A stretch of DNA of 64,000 bases from Entophlyctis helioformis (lineage: Eukaryota; Chytridiomycota; Chytridiomycetes; Chytridiales; Chytriomycetaceae). Within the stretch, counting starts at the first letter, position 1. Each line of letters starts with the position of its first letter. The DNA lies in the NCBI GenBank assembly GCA_025526915.1, contig JAHLKH010000019.1:1-64000 (forward strand), read 5' to 3'. Shown piece by piece: positions 25,231 to 40,068 of this stretch. Under the pieces are notes generated by a model. The model saw only the letters and a list, made by a program, of their open reading frames with translations, did no database searches and had not been told where the DNA came from. A program made the translations under genes and the position numbers.

Positions 25231-26950
25231 TCAGAGGTTGCCCGACGACGCCGCGCGTCTGCCTTGCTCGAGCCTGTTGGTGATGCCCAGAAGCTCCTTG
25301 AGCGACTCCTTGTACCGCTTGTCGAGCCACAGCAGAATGAGCGGGTTGAGCAGCGGGTTGAACGACAGGAAGATGATGGAGCGGCCGTCGGTCAGCGGCG
25401 AGACGGGCACGCCGGAAAAGGTCTGCATGATGTTGATGACGAGGTAGAATGTCCAGGCGACCCTGTAAAAGCACGCATGTGTGAGAGTGTGTGTGCGTGA
25501 GTCGGAAATGGTCAGGTGAATGCGAGGGCGGATGCATGCCCAAACCCACGTACATGAAGCTGCCGGCTATGAGAATCGCCCGCTTGATAATGGCCACCTG
25601 GACCATAAAGTTCTTGCTCTTCTTGGCACGCAGCTGTGCAGAGAGTTTGCCGATACGCGACGATGCACCAGTGGCAGTCGCGGTGGCGGAGCCCGACTGC
25701 ACCAACTGCGACGAGGGCGACGATGGCGACATGGGCGAGAACAGGGATGTAGGCGATGTTGCCGTTTGCGGGGATTTGGGTCCGCCCGCGGTGGTTATTT
25801 CTGATGCAGATCCAGCAGAGCCCGTGTTGGCGTCTGAGCGCATGAGCGCCAACTCGATCTTGAGTGGATGCGGGACAGGCAGCGTGTAGCCCGACGAGTT
25901 GCCACCTGTCTCGGTCAGTTGGCCGGCCTGGGACTGCGATGCTGATCCGCTGGTGTCTGAGCCGCCCGTGCCGCCAGTACCGCCTGCTCCGCGCGACGAC
26001 GGGGTTTGAACATGGATCAGCTCGCGGTTGATGAGCCAGAGCTTGCGGCTGATGAAGAAGTATATGCATATCACGATCGTCGGCGGGAAGGCTAGGAGAC
26101 ACAAGTTGCTGTCGTTGCACATGTCCCGTGTCCGTGTCCGTGTCCATGTCCATACACTGTCGCGTCAGCGTCCTGCACTCCACCTTACTTGCGTCCACAC
26201 AGACACATGCACGACGCAGATCAATGACGCACAGAAACCGAACCAGGATAGATCCAAAACTCGGTAAGAAAAAGTTGATGCCGCAGTACATGGCCGAAGG
26301 CTGTCACGGGGGCAAAAACCAACACCACGGCAATGATCAATGACCGGGAGGATAGTCATCTGCGTGACAGCATGGCTGCAAGACAAACGCACCTGTAGCG
26401 TGTATCCGTCGCGCGGGTTCGACATGACCGGGATGAATCCCCAGAAGATGGTAAGGGCCCAGATGGACAGCAACAGGATCGCGAGTTGTTTCTGTTGCCG
26501 TATGGTCAGGGAGGTGGGAGGGTCGGCACGACGCGTGTGAGCAAACCCGGTGAGATGCAGGACACACGCAAAACGACCCACTTTGGTCGGATGAGATTTC
26601 TCCATGACAATGAGCCAGTAATTGCAGGCCGAGATGGCGAGCAGCGTGAGCGTGCTGCAGATGGCCATGCTCTGGATCCATATGGCCTGGAACGTGCAGA
26701 GGGCCGGGTCAGCAAAGATGTTGTTGGGCTGGTGTACGATCTCGGCGACGTGGGTCACGAGGAGGGCGATTGCAAAGAGAATGTCCGAGACCGTGAGGTT
26801 GAGGTTGAGGATGATCTCGGTCGTCGCGAGGAGCGTCGGCGAGCGCACAATGGCCGTGAGGAGCACGCCGTTGGCGGCAATGGCAAACGTCATGATGATG
26901 ATCACTAGCGCGTGGATGAGCGTGTCTTGGCCTGTCACTCCGTCGGACAT
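25231..26950 (-). CDS. Rhodopsin-type seven-transmembrane receptor A
   Basis: Starts MSDGVTGQDTLIHALV (ATG 26950). TM1 ALVIIIMTFAIAANGVLL; TM2 with a family A-like LNLNLTVSDILFAIALL; TM3 after a conserved Cys (ALCTFQAIWIQSMAICSTL) ending ACNYWLIVMEKSHPTK in place of DRY; TM4 ILLLSIWALTIFWGFIPV; TM5 NLCLLAFPPTIVICIYFFI then RKLWLINREL; a Ser/Gly-rich third loop; TM6 VAIIKRAILIAGSFM; TM7 with SFNPLLNPLILLWLDKRYKE, echoing NPxxY. No lysine in TM7, so not an opsin. About six exons. Receptor D (48,225-50,032) is a close paralogue with the same exon plan. The promoter contains a perfect CRE. Ligand unknown. Confidence 0.8.
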
Positions 26951-27092
26951 GTTGGCTGTTGAGACTGTTCGTGCTCGCTGGTCGGCCGGTGCCTCTTGTG
27001 CAGTGGCAGCTAGTTGACAAAGCACCAACAACTGCTGCCGGAAAGTGAACGGCGTTGCGATCCGCCCCATTGATCAAATGGGTCGCATACCT

Positions 27093-27102
27093 ATGACGTC
27101 AT
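27093..27102. promoter_or_regulatory. CRE-type palindrome upstream of receptor A
   Basis: ATGACGTCAT, a perfect bZIP/CREB palindrome, about 145 bp upstream of the receptor A start codon and between it and the 3' end of SEC18. The same TGACGTCA core lies upstream of receptor D. Confidence 0.5.
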
Positions 27103-27154
27103 CCCTTCATTCACAATGTCGCCACGCAGACGCGGGGTTGTGCCCAACAGACGA

Positions 27155-30247
<3,093 letters not shown>

Positions 30248-30348
30248 CGTGGCTGTCGTGTGATGGGGCAAGATGCGCTGGGCATTTCATTCGGCAGAAG
30301 GCAGACGGACGGCAGAGGGACGCCAGGCGGCGGATGGCCCTATGGCGA

Positions 30349-31068
30349 TCAGGCAGCCAACGGCCCTGCAGCGGCCAGCTTTGGCTCAAGGGCGGCGCGC
30401 ACGGCCTCGTACTCGTCGTCGATGATCGAGTACCACAGCGTGTTGCGCACGATGCCGCGGGACACCATATGCTTGCGGAACGTGCCCTCGTACGTGAAGC
30501 CAATGCCCAGCGCCGTCTTCTGCGACACCGCGTTGAGATGGTGCGTCTTCCACTCGAGCCGCTTGAACCCGCAGCACCCGAGAGCGTAGCGCATCATCAG
30601 ATACGTCATCTCGCCCGCCACGCGCCTGCCCTGGAACGCTGCCGCCGCCCATATGAACCCTACCTCAATCGACACGCCCGCAGAGGCGTTGAGGAAGCCC
30701 ACAAAGCCAACGAGGGCGTTGGTGGCCTTGCACCGCACAATGAACATAAGGCGGCCGGGCGTGCGTGCAAACGAGCGCAGGAACGCATGGTGGCTGGCGG
30801 CCTCGTGCGGCCCAAACGGCCCAAACGGCATCCATCGGATCAGATCTTGGTCGACACACGACAGCTTGAACAGCTGGTCGAGCAGCTCATCGCTGCCTGG
30901 CTCTGCGCGCAGCTGTCCATCGGCGCTGGCGGCAGAGTCCGTTTCCGTCAGGCCAACGTCCAGTGGGATCATGCGCAGTCTGGGGCCCTCGAGTACAGCG
31001 ACGGGGATGCCGACGCTAGCGTCTGTGCCCGACACGAGCGAAACAGGCACAGCCTTGAACATGTCCAT
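30349..31068 (-). CDS. GNAT-family acetyltransferase (RimJ/RimL type)
   Basis: Single exon, 239 aa from MDMFKAVPVSLVSG (ATG 31068; an in-frame ATG lies upstream at 31113). The fold signature is LEGPRLRMIPLD at the start, LMFIVRCKATNALVGFVGFL, EVGFIWAAAAFQGRRVAGEM (acetyl-CoA-binding Q/RxxGxx region in a relaxed form), then LEWKTHHLNAVSQKTALGIGFTYEGTFRKHM, the usual N-S-x-K/R-x-A-x-x-x-G-F-x-x-E-G-x-x-R ending of the RimJ-like group. Such enzymes acetylate protein N termini, polyamines or small amines; the substrate cannot be told. The SET gene ends 45 bases upstream on the same strand. Confidence 0.82.
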   Translation of the reverse strand: MDMFKAVPVSLVSGTDASVGIPVAVLEGPRLRMIPLDVGLTETDSAASADGQLRAEPGSDELLDQLFKLSCVDQDLIRWMPFGPFGPHEAASHHAFLRSFARTPGRLMFIVRCKATNALVGFVGFLNASAGVSIEVGFIWAAAAFQGRRVAGEMTYLMMRYALGCCGFKRLEWKTHHLNAVSQKTALGIGFTYEGTFRKHMVSRGIVRNTLWYSIIDDEYEAVRAALEPKLAAAGPLAA

Positions 31069-31113
31069 CGAGTCAGATTGATGACAAAGCATATGTGTGC
31101 ATCTCGAAGGCAT

Positions 31114-34100
31114 TCATTCGCGAGTGCCTCTTGTGCCCACAGTGTTTGCCACACGTCCATTGCCGTTCATCACGGATAATGGCCCACGCAATCTCAGACT
31201 GGCTCGCTTGTTGGGCTGCTCAACAGCCTCGGTCTTCTTGCCGCCATCGCCGCCATCTGCAGGCCGCTTGCTGCCTCTCGGGGCAATGTTCTCGCTCGAT
31301 CCAACAGACGGCGTCAATGGTCTGGATCGGCTACGTAGGGATCTCGCAACGCTCCGATCCTCTTGACCAGCCGTGTCGGCATCCCTGTCTGGCGGCTGAC
31401 CGACTGACAAGCGACTGCTGCGTCTGGATGGCACGAGGGCGGTACTGCAAGCAGGCAATGCCTGCAGAGACAAGCGAGCCGACGAACGCGGTAACGAGGA
31501 AGGCGCAGACGCAGGGACAGACGCAGGCACTAACACTGACAGCGAACGCGCCATTGACAACCGCGTCGTTCGGCCAGTCGAGGTCTGCATTGTGACATCT
31601 ACCGAGGGTAGAGGAGTCGATACACCTGATCTCAGTCGTAAGCTTGGCAAAGACGACCGAGCCAACAGAGGCGGCACGTTGCCACTATTCTGCGAACTGC
31701 GCAAAGCAAGCCGCAGAGAGTGTGGTTGTGATGACGCAGCAGGCTGCGGCGTCAGCGGACGCTCATCGGCCGGTGCAGGAGACGCCGAAGGACGATCCGA
31801 CTCGATCGCTGGACGTCTTCTGGCATTATCCTTCAGGTTCAGGCCAAGAAACCCTGCAAGGCGAGGACGGCGGGATGGTTAGATTCCGCAAGTGCCGGCA
31901 CGGCCAGAGCGAGAAGCGAGACACACCGCGGCAGTTGGATGAACCGCAGAAACAGGGCTGCATGAGCCCAAACGAATCATATCGGTAGTCATACGTCAAT
32001 TCGGATCCAGGCTCAATGTCTTTCGCAGCAAAGATGCCAATCCGGTACTCGCCCTTGACGTACCTGTTCCATCCATCGTTAGCAAGCGGCCCGGAGCAAT
32101 CGCGCATACAAGCATGTATACATGGCTGGCTGGCACGCTACCATTTCTCGATCCGGCAGTTGGGGTTGCACGAATGGTTGATAAACCGTCCAATAGTGCC
32201 CTTTCTGCAGGCGTCCACCACAAGCTTGTGCGCGTAATCCAAAAAGTACTGGTTGTGGTGGCCTTTGTAGATGGTGCGGAGCCGCTCGGCGCATCGTTCA
32301 GTCGAGATGATCTCGCCTCGGTACTCGACAACAAGCTTGCCAGGTTGGAGCCGCTCCTTGGTGAACAGCCCAAACCCGCGATTGCTGGTCTATCGTGATT
32401 CGCGTTGCTTCGAGTCAGATACTCGCGGGAGTCGGCAGGTGATGAATGGGCGGTACCTTTGCGACATGGATGCCGTCCACGAATTCCATGCGCTGGAATG
32501 CCTGGTTGCTGCACTGGGCACCCGTCGGACAGCTTTCGTCGCACTCCATGAGCATGCATCTGTTCAGGCAACCTTCTCCACAAGCCGGCGATCCGTCATC
32601 CGGTGCAACACAGTCGCATATTCCTGCATCTTCGTGGCGCATGCTGGCCGGCTTGGCGTCTACCCAGATATCTGTGCATGGCTCGCGTCAGTGGAGTGCC
32701 ACAGCCATCATGAAGCAACCGCATGCCCTGCCGCACTTTTCTTGATTTTGATGAACCGGCTTAGCTCATTCTGCCGCTGCTGTTTAAGCATCTGCAAGGA
32801 TTGCACCGAGCCAGTCAGCCTCGGAATGAGTATCGAGCGACGTATGCGACACTCACAGTGTACACGCCGCCCTTCAAGACGGCAAAATACTCGACATCAA
32901 AGGGCAACTCAAAGTTGCGCTCGGTCGTCAGCAGCGTCAGACCGTGGTTCATGGGCAGCGGGAACCTGAACCCTGCATCCGAGAATTTCCTGAACTGCTT
33001 CCGAAAGCGTCGCGCCTTGCGAGGAGATGGGCACGAGTCACCATCACTTGCCGCGCAATCACTGCCACTGCTACTGCCACTGCTACTGCTGCTGCTGTCA
33101 CTGCTGCTGTCGCTTCTTCGGATGCTGCTCCCAAGCCTCTGAGAACGCCGGGGTTTCTCACGGAGCAAAGTCCGTCTTGCAGAAGTAGTTGTGCGCGAGG
33201 AAACGGACGCGTCGCTCTTTTCGTGCCCGTTGCTGCTTGCATAGAAGCCGGCCGACAGATACGGCTTTGACGCATAGATCTCGAGCAGCTCTTCTTCCTG
33301 TTCCCAAAGTGACTCGTAGCCTGCTGCTACACAGCCCCAGTGGCGTTTACCACCCTCGTGGATCAGAGACGACGCCGACCCGGGCACTGAAACCTTTGGC
33401 TGGTCTTGCACTAAAGGACGACGCTGTTCTTGTTGCTGTTCTTGTTGCTGTTCTTGCTGCTGAGCAGCTAAGCCAGAAAGGCGCCTCGATGATCGCCGCG
33501 CAGTGCCGAGATCTTGCCCCAGTTGGCCGCTGCCGGCACGGCCAGATTCGCGGTTGCTGTTGGACGTCTGGACCGATCCGCGTTCATCCTCGCTGCCGCT
33601 GCTGTCGCCGTCTTGCGAGTCCGACTGGTCGATGAGCCGCTTGACGGCAAGTTCCATCGGCACGCCAAAGACTTCCCATCCCTTGTACCCGTATCCGTCC
33701 AGGAGTGCGGCAACAGGGACTGCAAACACCTCGTTGATCTGCGTGTGGTCGTCGTGTTCGATGCCAACGACTTGCTCCTCGTGCTCAGGAGCAGGACGCT
33801 CTGGCACGTCAACGGCCGGTGCTGCATAGCTTCTATGACGCCTTGATCTGCGCGGCTCTGGCGGTGCGTCGTCTTGGGACGCTTGGCTGGCAGCGACGGC
33901 GAGCGACGAAGCGCGGTCAGCGGTTCGCCGATGGGTGCTGGCACGAGTGTCGGCGGCTGAAGCTGGCGGCGGACAGCGAGTGTCGGACATCTTCATCGGC
34001 CCAACTGCGGTGCCAGACGTAGACAGGACGCGCAGGCGCAGCCGTTGGGAAGAGCGGGTGGTGGTCGCAGACGAGCCGTCGGCGTTGACTGGGACCACGC

Positions 34101-34212
34101 TCACACCAGAGCGCACACAGCCATGGCCGGCAACTGCCAAGTCCGACAGCTTCATGGCTGATTCCGCCCGATTCTGTGCAACGCGGCCAAGATCAAGTGC
34201 AACTTCATTCAC
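31114..34212 (-). CDS. Histone-lysine N-methyltransferase, AWS-SET-post-SET (SET2/ASH1 type)
   Basis: Exon 1 is 32857-34212; five further exons end at 31114. The 450-residue N-terminal part is Ser/Arg/Gln-rich and includes YKGWEVFGVPMELAVKRLID and ASKPYLSAGFYASS. Then KNIWVDAKPA leads to an AWS zinc domain (CDCVAPDDG, CGEGCLNRCMLMECDESCP, CSNQAFQR), SET (NRGFGLFTKERLQPGK, VVEYRGEIISTERC, GRFINHSCNPNCRIEKW, ELTYDYRYDSFG) and post-SET (CFCGSSNCRGFLG). All catalytic SET motifs are present, so an active H3 lysine methyltransferase is expected, by AWS presence H3K36 directed. The C-terminal 250 residues are a basic, Ser-rich tail. No PHD, bromo or SRI domain was seen. Frame and splice phases are consistent. 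Confidence 0.88.
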
Positions 34213-34268
34213 GATCCGCGCGGTTGCAATACGAGCATCGAAGTGAGACGATGCTCTTGGCCAGCCCT

Positions 34269-36062
34269 CTAGTGAGCGCTCTTCCTTCCGACTCTGACAT
34301 ATGCAGTGCCGTCCTCGTCATACGATATGCCACTTTCGGATTCGGCACTGCCGTCCTCGGTTTCCCAGCTGTCAGCGTCGCTGCCATCACCGCTGCCCAT
34401 GTCAAACATGTTGGCGTCGCCGTCGCCGTCGCCGTCATCGCCGCTGTCGAAATAGTCGTCATGCTGCAAGTCTTCCATCGCACTTTGCACAGGCTTCCAC
34501 CATGTGTAGTCCCAATATCCGTCCACATACGGCTTCTTGAAATCCGAGGTCGACGGAGGCGCGAGCCAATAGTTCAGTGCAATGTGGATGTTGTTCGCGG
34601 GCGACGGCGACGGCTTCTCGTCCCTCTTCCGCTTGGCTGGCGGATTGTTTGACGCCTTGCCAAACGAGCGCACTTCGTGGAACCAGCCGGCCGGAAGGTA
34701 CATGGACTCGCCGGGACTCAGATCAATGGCAACTGGCGTTGCCCCAGCGAGCAGCGGGAATCCGCCCTTTTGCGCAATAGCCTTTGCCTGGTCGGCGGAC
34801 TTGCACGACGTCACCTCATGCAGCAGTTTGACTGGCACGCGACTAAAGCTGGTTGGCTCCTTGTCGCCGTTGCGCTCCTCCTCCCGCTTGGATTCTCGAC
34901 GCTTTTTCCATTCCTCGAGCTTACTCGATTCTGTCCAGACAGACAAGCATGTCAGCCATGGCCCAAGCACACGGCGCCATTGACAATGCTGCCAGAATCA
35001 CTACCATAGAAAGCATTGTACTCCTGCGTGGCAACTCTCTCGCGTCTGCGGAGTTCCTTGAGCGATACGCCTTTGATAGGTGGCCCCGCGATATCTTCGA
35101 TGGCCTTGAACATCTTGTACTGGGCGACATCATCGATATACGCTCCGTCGCTGCGGATGCCAAACGGCGACGAATCCTCATATTCTTGCAGGCCGTTCGC
35201 GTGCACGTGCTTGACGTTGCCGTGCAAGTACATCCTGTCAGTGTCTTTGGGGCTGAAGAGCGTGAATCGCTTGCGGCCAGACTGCAGCAAGTAGAAGTTG
35301 TCGTTGAAGTCGTGGTGCAGTCCAGACGAGGTTCCCTCTGGTGCGCTTGTGGCACCAATCCACAGATTCATCTGCAAGGATTGTTGGTCAGTCAGATCCA
35401 TGCATGCATCCAGACATGCATGCATCCAGGCACTGGCTACGCACGCTGAACGGCGTCAAGTGGCCAAACAGCTTGAGTGTTGCACACGACGTGGAAGGCA
35501 GCTTGTCAAGCGGCGGACACAGATAGTCGGGGATCGGGTTTCTTTCGACGGAACGTGCGCCGTCATCGTCCTCGCTACCATCGCCGTCTTCCTCGCCGTC
35601 TTCCTCGTCCTCGCTACCATCGCCAGAGTCCTTGTACTGCGTCGTCATGTATAGCGACTCGTCGCCGTCCTTAAGCCGCTGGATAAAGTCGACGAACCTT
35701 AGCTTCTGGCGCTTGAGACCCGACCCAAAGCGACCCAGCGACTTGTCCTTGGACTCGACCGTCACCTTGGCGTCGGCAGCCTCTTCCAGCAGCGACTCGA
35801 GCGACATCCAGTTCCACGTCCAGGTCAGGTACTGCTTGGTTGGCTGTTCTTGAACATGGTCGTCGTCGTCGTCATCGTCGTCGTCGCCGAAGACGGACGT
35901 GGGGAACAGGCCAGCCGGTGCTGGGAAGGCCGTCAGGATGCAGGGTGTGCGAGTCGCAACATACTTGTCAAAGAATGCCCGTGGTGTGATGCTGAAGGGG
36001 TCGACCCTGTCTGGCTGCCACTTGGACGACGGCGGATGGAAGCCAGCGTACTCGTTTGGCAT
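34269..36062 (-). CDS. JmjC-domain (cupin) oxygenase
   Basis: Three exons (35445-36062, 35005-35371, 34269-34930) give 548 aa with phases in agreement. N terminus MPNEYAGFHPPSSKWQPDRV, then PFSITPRAFFDKYVATRTPC, a typical start of JMJD5/7-like cupin_8 proteins. The Fe(II) ligands are visible as HHDFNDNFYLL (HxD in GLHHDF) and the distal His in SMYLPAGWFHEVRSF; NLWIGATSAPEGT and RKRFTLFSPKD fit the fold. Several acidic runs (D/E up to ten) interrupt the protein and it ends with an acidic tail. Likely a 2-oxoglutarate-dependent protein hydroxylase or demethylase; substrate unknown. Its first 14 codons and leader are copied at 50,842-50,894. Confidence 0.85.
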
Positions 36063-36153
36063 TGTGGAGGTTGGTCAACAGCAATGGTACAACAGGCTCT
36101 TTATAGTTGATGTGATAATAGGTCGAGATACGACAGAGGCTGGATCAAGAGCA

Positions 36154-37001
36154 TCAGAGCACAAGCGACGAGGCAGCAGCAAGCAGGAGCGAGCCAGCAA
36201 GCGAGGCAGCATTGGACATGGCGCTGCTGTACACGGGCTTGTAGTCGTCGGAGCCGGCCGGCGTGGTGGTGGCAGTGGCCACAGCGGTCGCCTTGGCAGT
36301 CGTGGCAGCAGCAACAGTCGTGGTCTTGGGGGCCGACGGCGCAGTGGTGGCAGGAGCCTCCTTGACGGGAATGTCGAGCGTCACATCAGCGCACTCGTGG
36401 AGGAGAGGTGCCTGCAGAAGCGAACGACAGAGATGCAGTGGTGGTTGAGGTTGAGGTTGAGGTGGTCAGCACATGGACGCAGACAGCCAGCGATTGCAAG
36501 CGGCAGGCGGATGGCATGGGAGGGCACTCACGCCGTTGCCGTTGTCCGAGATGATCTGGATGGTGGCAGGCGACTTGGCGTCGGCGGCGCTGACACCAGA
36601 CAGGTCGACCGGGATGGTGTAGTTGTCCTTCTTGGTGACGACCAGGCTGCCGATCTTGAGCGGGAACGACGTTGGGTTGGCGCCGATGCCCAGGTTGACG
36701 GTGATGGTGGTGTTGCCGTCGCCCTCTCTGATGGTGAGGTTGGACTCTGGCAGCAGCAGCCGCGAGTGGGGGCAGAGGGAGGGGTGGTCAGCACACAGCA
36801 CACAGCAAGGCAGGCGTGCATGGTGCACCACTCACTGGGGCCAAAGGCGGCGCGAACGGCAGACGGCACGGTGAAGTTGCCGCACGGCGCAACAACCATC
36901 TGTGCACTGACGTGGCCGCGGAACGGAGGGTCGAGGATGCGGAAGTGGGCCGAGACGGAGCTGGCGGCAGCGAGGACAGCGAGGAGGGGAGCGACAAACA
37001 T
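36154..37001 (-). CDS. BIM1-like (X325, LPMO-fold) GPI-anchored protein 1
   Basis: Exons 36836-37001, 36532-36746 and 36154-36411 give 212 aa, in frame throughout. A signal peptide (MFVAPLLAVLAAASSVSA) is followed by an N-terminal histidine, HFRILDPPFRG, and APCGNF: the X325/BIM1 copper acquisition pattern. Exon 2 is a beta domain (SNLTIREGDGNTTITVNLG, NPTSFPLKIG, YTIPVDLSG). Exon 3 is a Thr/Ala-rich stalk with a hydrophobic end (NAASLAGSLLLAAASSLVL), a GPI signal. In Cryptococcus, BIM1 helps copper uptake at the cell surface. Unlike paralogue 2, no histidine is seen in the middle strand. A TATA-like CATAAAAGG lies about 75 bases upstream (near 37,075). Confidence 0.8.
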
Positions 37002-37463
37002 CGTGGGTCTGCTGGCTGGCGAGTGTGTTGCTGGATGGAGTGAGCGGGAGTTGTGCGGGCGGACGCTGCGCCTTTTATGCTGTGCAGGTTTGCGCTGGCT
37101 GCCCAAGCGGCTGCCCAAGCGGCTGCCGGCCATGTGATTGCTGCGCACAAATCGCTGCAGCCAATCACGGGTGTCGGAGCATCGGGAGAAGAGCCGCGAT
37201 GCGTTGTTTGTGCCGCTCGGATCGCATGGAGCGCCGATGGCATCGGATGGCATCCGAGAGTGGATCGGGTCCCACTGCGGCCCTCCACGGACGCTCCGTC
37301 GGTGTGGATGCTCCGAGTGTGTGCGTGTGTGTGTGTGTGGTGTGAGTGCGCCGCTTGAGGGATTTGTGCGTTCGGATGCCAGCTGCCACTTTGACCGCTC
37401 TCCCTTTGGCCGCCCTTGCGCTGCTCTCCGCCTTTGCCAAACACCTCGCATCCAACGTCCCAC

Positions 37464-38298
37464 ATGTCGCTCGCTGCACGCATCCTCCTGCTGCTCGCCC
37501 TCTGCCTCGGCGCTGTGCACGCCACTTCCAGCTGGTGACGCCGCCGCCCAGGCTGTACGACGACCTGCTCGAGCTCGACCCGCCCTGCGGCGGCTCCAAC
37601 ACCACCATGGCCCGCATCGCCTTTCCTCAGAGTGGGTGCTCTGCTGTTGGCTGTTGCTGCTCTCCCTCTCATACACCGCCCTCTCACTCAACCACTCACT
37701 CCGTCGTCTGCTGCAACAGAGGGCGGCGTGCTGTCCATCAAAGCCTTCCACGGCAACGCCAACATGACCTTCAACATCGCCTTCAAAGACCCGCTTGTGC
37801 AGCAGGACTTTACCGCAAAGTTCCTGCCCGACAGGGTCATTGCCACCATCGGCCCGTACTCGCTCGGCCCCATCGACCTGTCTGGGACTGCCCGACGCAA
37901 AGAACGGTGCCAACGCAACGCTGCAGCTGACGTTCTCTGGCGGCGACGGCATGCTGTACCAGTGCACCGACATTGTCATCGACTCCAAGCTCAACACAGC
38001 AAGCGCTGCCGTCGGCGGCCGTCGCAGCGGCGCATACCTGGCCAGCATCTCTGCCGTGGGTGCTGCGCTGGCATCGCTGGCCGTCTGGGCTGCTCCTGTG
38101 ATCGCCCTGCCATGCCTCTGCCATCCCTTCCCGCCCTGTTTATCTGTCTCCAATACATCAAGCCTGTCGGCCAGTCTGCCAGCCTGCCACTCTGCCACTC
38201 TGCCGCTCTGGCCAGCTTCGGACCGGAGTGTTGCCCAAAGCAGTGGCACAATGAGCACACCGCTCGCAGCACATGGAGACAATGCCATGCCATTGTGA
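37464..38298 (+). CDS. BIM1-like (X325, LPMO-fold) GPI-anchored protein 2, two frame breaks
   Basis: Signal peptide MSLAARILLLLALCLGAVHA, then the mature start HFQLVTPPPRLYDDLLELD and PCGGSN. The frame must slip between A and H (CC at 37522-37523 where CCC is expected). After an intron (about 37,630-37,719) comes GGVLSIKAFHGNANMTFNIA, with the His expected for a copper site, then PYSLGPIDLSG. A second slip (GGG at 37884-37886 where GG is expected) leads to LPDAKNGANATLQLTFSGG and DGMLYQCTDIVID. The end is hydrophobic (YLASISAVGAALASLAVW), then runs on to a stop at 38298; the true C terminus is probably near 38,110. Divergent from paralogue 1 across 462 bp. Confidence 0.75.
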
Positions 38299-38404
38299 TG
38301 TGCAGAGTGTGTCCAGATCTGGCTGCCAGACGCCGCACTTGTCTGTCGACCACACCAGCCGTCGCATCTGCAGCAAATCAGACAGACAACGGAGAGCACA
38401 GCAC

Positions 38405-39912
38405 CATGGCACTGCACGACACCGCCGATGACCTTGTGCCTGTCGAAAGCCTTGTGCGAGGGCTCGGCGTGATCATCAACATGCTGGCGGTCCTTGCCAA
38501 CTTGGCGTGATGGTGGCGCTGTTCCGCACTCCCAAGCTGCTGGCCATCAACGAGATCTCATTCAATATGAACCTGACCGTCTCTGACTTTCTGCAAGTGC
38601 TGCTCGTTTGCATGGTCGCTATGGCTCCTGCTGTGACTCCTTGTTGGTCTCGCTGTGGCTCTGCCATGCTGCCACATCCGCTGATGATGGCACTGACACG
38701 GCATGCCATGCCATGCTCCAGCCTGTCGTTGGTTCTGACGCTGCTCATTGGCAGCGGCTCGCCCAACCGCGCCGCCTTTCTCGACAACCGCGCCATGTGC
38801 CAGCTGGTCGGCATCGCACTGCAGGCACTCGCAGTCGCATCGGCGCTCACTCTCCTCGTCATCGCAATGAGCAACTTCTGGATCATTGTGTTGGAGAAGC
38901 AGCATCTGACGCGACGCCAGATCCACACGGCCATTGCCGGCATTTGGGCCGTGACGCTTGGCTACTCGTGTCTGCCACTGGCCGTGCCTGGCGGCGGCTT
39001 CATCAAGCAGCCATCGACATTCCACTGCGCACTCGATCCTGTCAGCGACCATCCAGCAGCCGTGATTGTGCGCACTCTGTGAGTGGCTCTTGTGCGATGC
39101 GCGACCGTGCGTCGTCTTTGGCATGCTGTCCATGGCCATGCAATCACAGAACCCTGGAGGCGTGTGCCATGCGACATACTCTGCCTGCCTTGGCACTCAT
39201 GGGACACAATCTGACACTGCCGTCTGCAACGGCGACATGCTCTGCGGGATGCAATGCGACAGAAACATGGCCGTGCTGATCCTGACTCCATCGCTCATTG
39301 GTCTGTTCTACGCACTCATTGCACGCAAGCTGTGGCTGGTGAGCAGAGAGCTCTCAAGACTCTCCGCCACTCGGAGCTTGGGTCTGTCAGCATCGCCGCC
39401 ACAGGTGAGCATGTCAGCTCGTTCGGATCCAACGTCGCGACCAAGAGCAGCAACAAGGGCACATACAGCAGCTCGAGTGCAGCCACATTCGATGCTGATC
39501 ACACAGACACGGTTGATGCTGGCAATGCAACTGCACAAGCACACGGGCAGAGGACTGGCCCAGCAACCATGGCCAGAGGACCGAGCACCATGAAGAGCTT
39601 GGCAAACCACAACGAGCAGCAGATCAGGACAGTCGCATTGCAGATCGCTGTGGTCAAGCGGCCGTGGTGCTCGTGCTTGCCTTTGTGGGAGCATGGGGTG
39701 GCTACCTCGTGCAGATCATCTACCAGGTTGCAATCCACGCACCCGCATCGCCGTTGACCGAGGCGCTTGTGTTTGTGCAGCTGTCGTCCAACGCACTGCT
39801 CAATCCCATCCTGCTGGTTCTCATGGACGGCCGGTATCGTGAGGCGGTGGGCAGCATGATCGGACGCAGAGCAGCGCATGTGGGACCGCAGCCGCCGTCC
39901 AAGGGAGGATGA
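38405..39912 (+). CDS. Rhodopsin-type seven-transmembrane receptor B, one frame break
   Basis: Starts MALHDTADDLVPVESLVRG; TM1 GVIINMLAVLANLA. The frame slips at 38504-38506 (GGC, one C short) into VMVALFRTPKLLAINEIS. TM2 NMNLTVSDFLQVLLVCMVA; TM3 after CQLVGIALQALAVASALTLL ending AMSNFWIIVLEKQHLTRR; TM4 IAGIWAVTLGYSCLPLAV; TM5 AVLILTPSLIGLFYALIARK; a Ser/Thr/Ala-rich third loop; TM6 VVLVLAFVGAWGGYLVQIIY; TM7 ALVFVQLSSNALLNPILLVL followed by DGRYREAV. The NxLLNPxxL motif stands in for NPxxY and there is no TM7 lysine. Four or more exons. It lies between BIM1-like genes 2 and 3. Confidence 0.72.
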
Positions 39913-40068
39913 TCGTTGGCTGGATGGATGAGATGGCCATGAGCAGCCGGCATATGGCAATACATGCACAGTTGAATGCACAAGTGGCTGGACGAGATGG
40001 AGTGTGTTCAATGGTCGCAATACAGTCACAGAGGGGATGGAGCAGCAGACTGGCACAGCGGATGTGGC

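Noticed and set aside
36528..38417. 629-codon open frame on the minus strand
   Set aside because: It covers the intergenic region and the antisense of BIM1-like gene 2; the composition is noise and it crosses the start of BIM1-like gene 1 in the wrong frame.
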